This document shows positions 7,226-7,317 of a DNA stretch of 7,317 bases, in pieces (position 1 is the stretch's first letter; each line of letters begins with the position of its first letter). Position numbers and translations under genes: made by a program. The notes beneath the pieces were generated by a model, which was not told the origin of the DNA, made no database searches, and was given only the letters and a program-made list of their open reading frames with translations. Source of the DNA: Bacillota bacterium (GTDB lineage Bacteria > Bacillota > Clostridia > Christensenellales > Aristaeellaceae); the NCBI GenBank assembly GCA_023392755.1, contig JAEWNM010000351.1:1-7317 (forward strand), in the 5' to 3' direction.

Positions 7226-7230
7226 CCTCC
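7226..7230 (-). promoter_or_regulatory. Ribosome binding site of the Cys/Pro-rich gene
   Basis: GGAGG on the minus strand, eight bases before the ATG at 7217. It decides this start over the upstream ATG at 7256. Confidence 0.75.
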
Positions 7231-7284
7231 AGGGACTTTGCGTTTGGGCAAAGCATGGTTTATTTTTGGAAGGGGTCTCGATCC

Positions 7285-7311
7285 ATTGTATGTTTTCATT
7301 TCAAAACCGTT
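7285..7311 (-). promoter_or_regulatory. Possible sigma-E/sigma-K type promoter of the Cys/Pro-rich gene
   Basis: CATACAAT (7292-7285) matches the -10 consensus of mother-cell sporulation sigma factors (sigma-E CATACAMT; sigma-K CATANNNTA). An AC in GAACGG (7311-7306) sits 16 bases upstream, as in sigma-K promoters, but that -35 is very weak evidence. No good TTGACA/TATAAT pair is seen in the 87 bases upstream of the ribosome site. The leader would be about 60 bases. Confidence 0.4.
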
Positions 7312-7317
7312 CTGTAC

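Noticed and set aside
7218..7256. Longer N-terminus of the Cys-rich protein starting at the ATG at 7256
   Set aside because: No ribosome site precedes it, while the ATG at 7217 has GGAGG at eight bases.

Overview
The window looks like the chromosome of a Gram-positive, moderately high-GC member of the Firmicutes, most likely an anaerobic Clostridia-type bacterium. This rests on a DegV-family lipid-binding gene with strong AGGAGG-like ribosome sites, very clear TTGACA/TATAAT promoters, a giant secreted multidomain surface protein, and a Cys/Pro-rich protein behind a promoter that resembles those used by mother-cell sporulation sigma factors. The genus cannot be fixed from sequence alone.

Layout. 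(1) Bases 1-5363, minus strand: one uninterrupted reading frame that starts at 5363 and leaves the window at base 1, so at least 1787 residues. It has a signal peptide, an N-terminal prealbumin-like domain, about 500 residues of unassigned beta-rich sequence, then a long run of SdrD B-like/Cna B-like modules, the last cut by the window edge. The large open frames on the opposite strand here are shadows. (2) Bases 5364-5643: a 280-bp divergent control region. A TTGACA-17-TACTAT promoter fires leftward into the surface-protein gene. At its predicted start point lies a 17-bp near-perfect inverted repeat, followed by a leader with a terminator-like hairpin and a competing pairing arm, just before the ribosome site. 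A TTGACT-16-TATAAT promoter fires rightward into the next gene. (3) Bases 5644-6498, plus strand: a complete DegV/FakB-type fatty-acid-binding protein of 284 residues. (4) Bases 6486-7217, minus strand: a 243-residue protein with 31 cysteines and a CPPP-type repeat, convergent with and overlapping the DegV gene by 13 bp. Upstream of it a CATACAAT box suggests sigma-E/sigma-K type control.

The genes do not form one pathway. The surface protein and the DegV gene share a control region but have separate promoters; the Cys-rich gene is a separate, convergent unit. The most interesting items are the regulated-looking leader of the surface-protein gene and the Cys/Pro-rich protein with its sporulation-like promoter. 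No mobile element, CRISPR array, tRNA or rRNA was seen.
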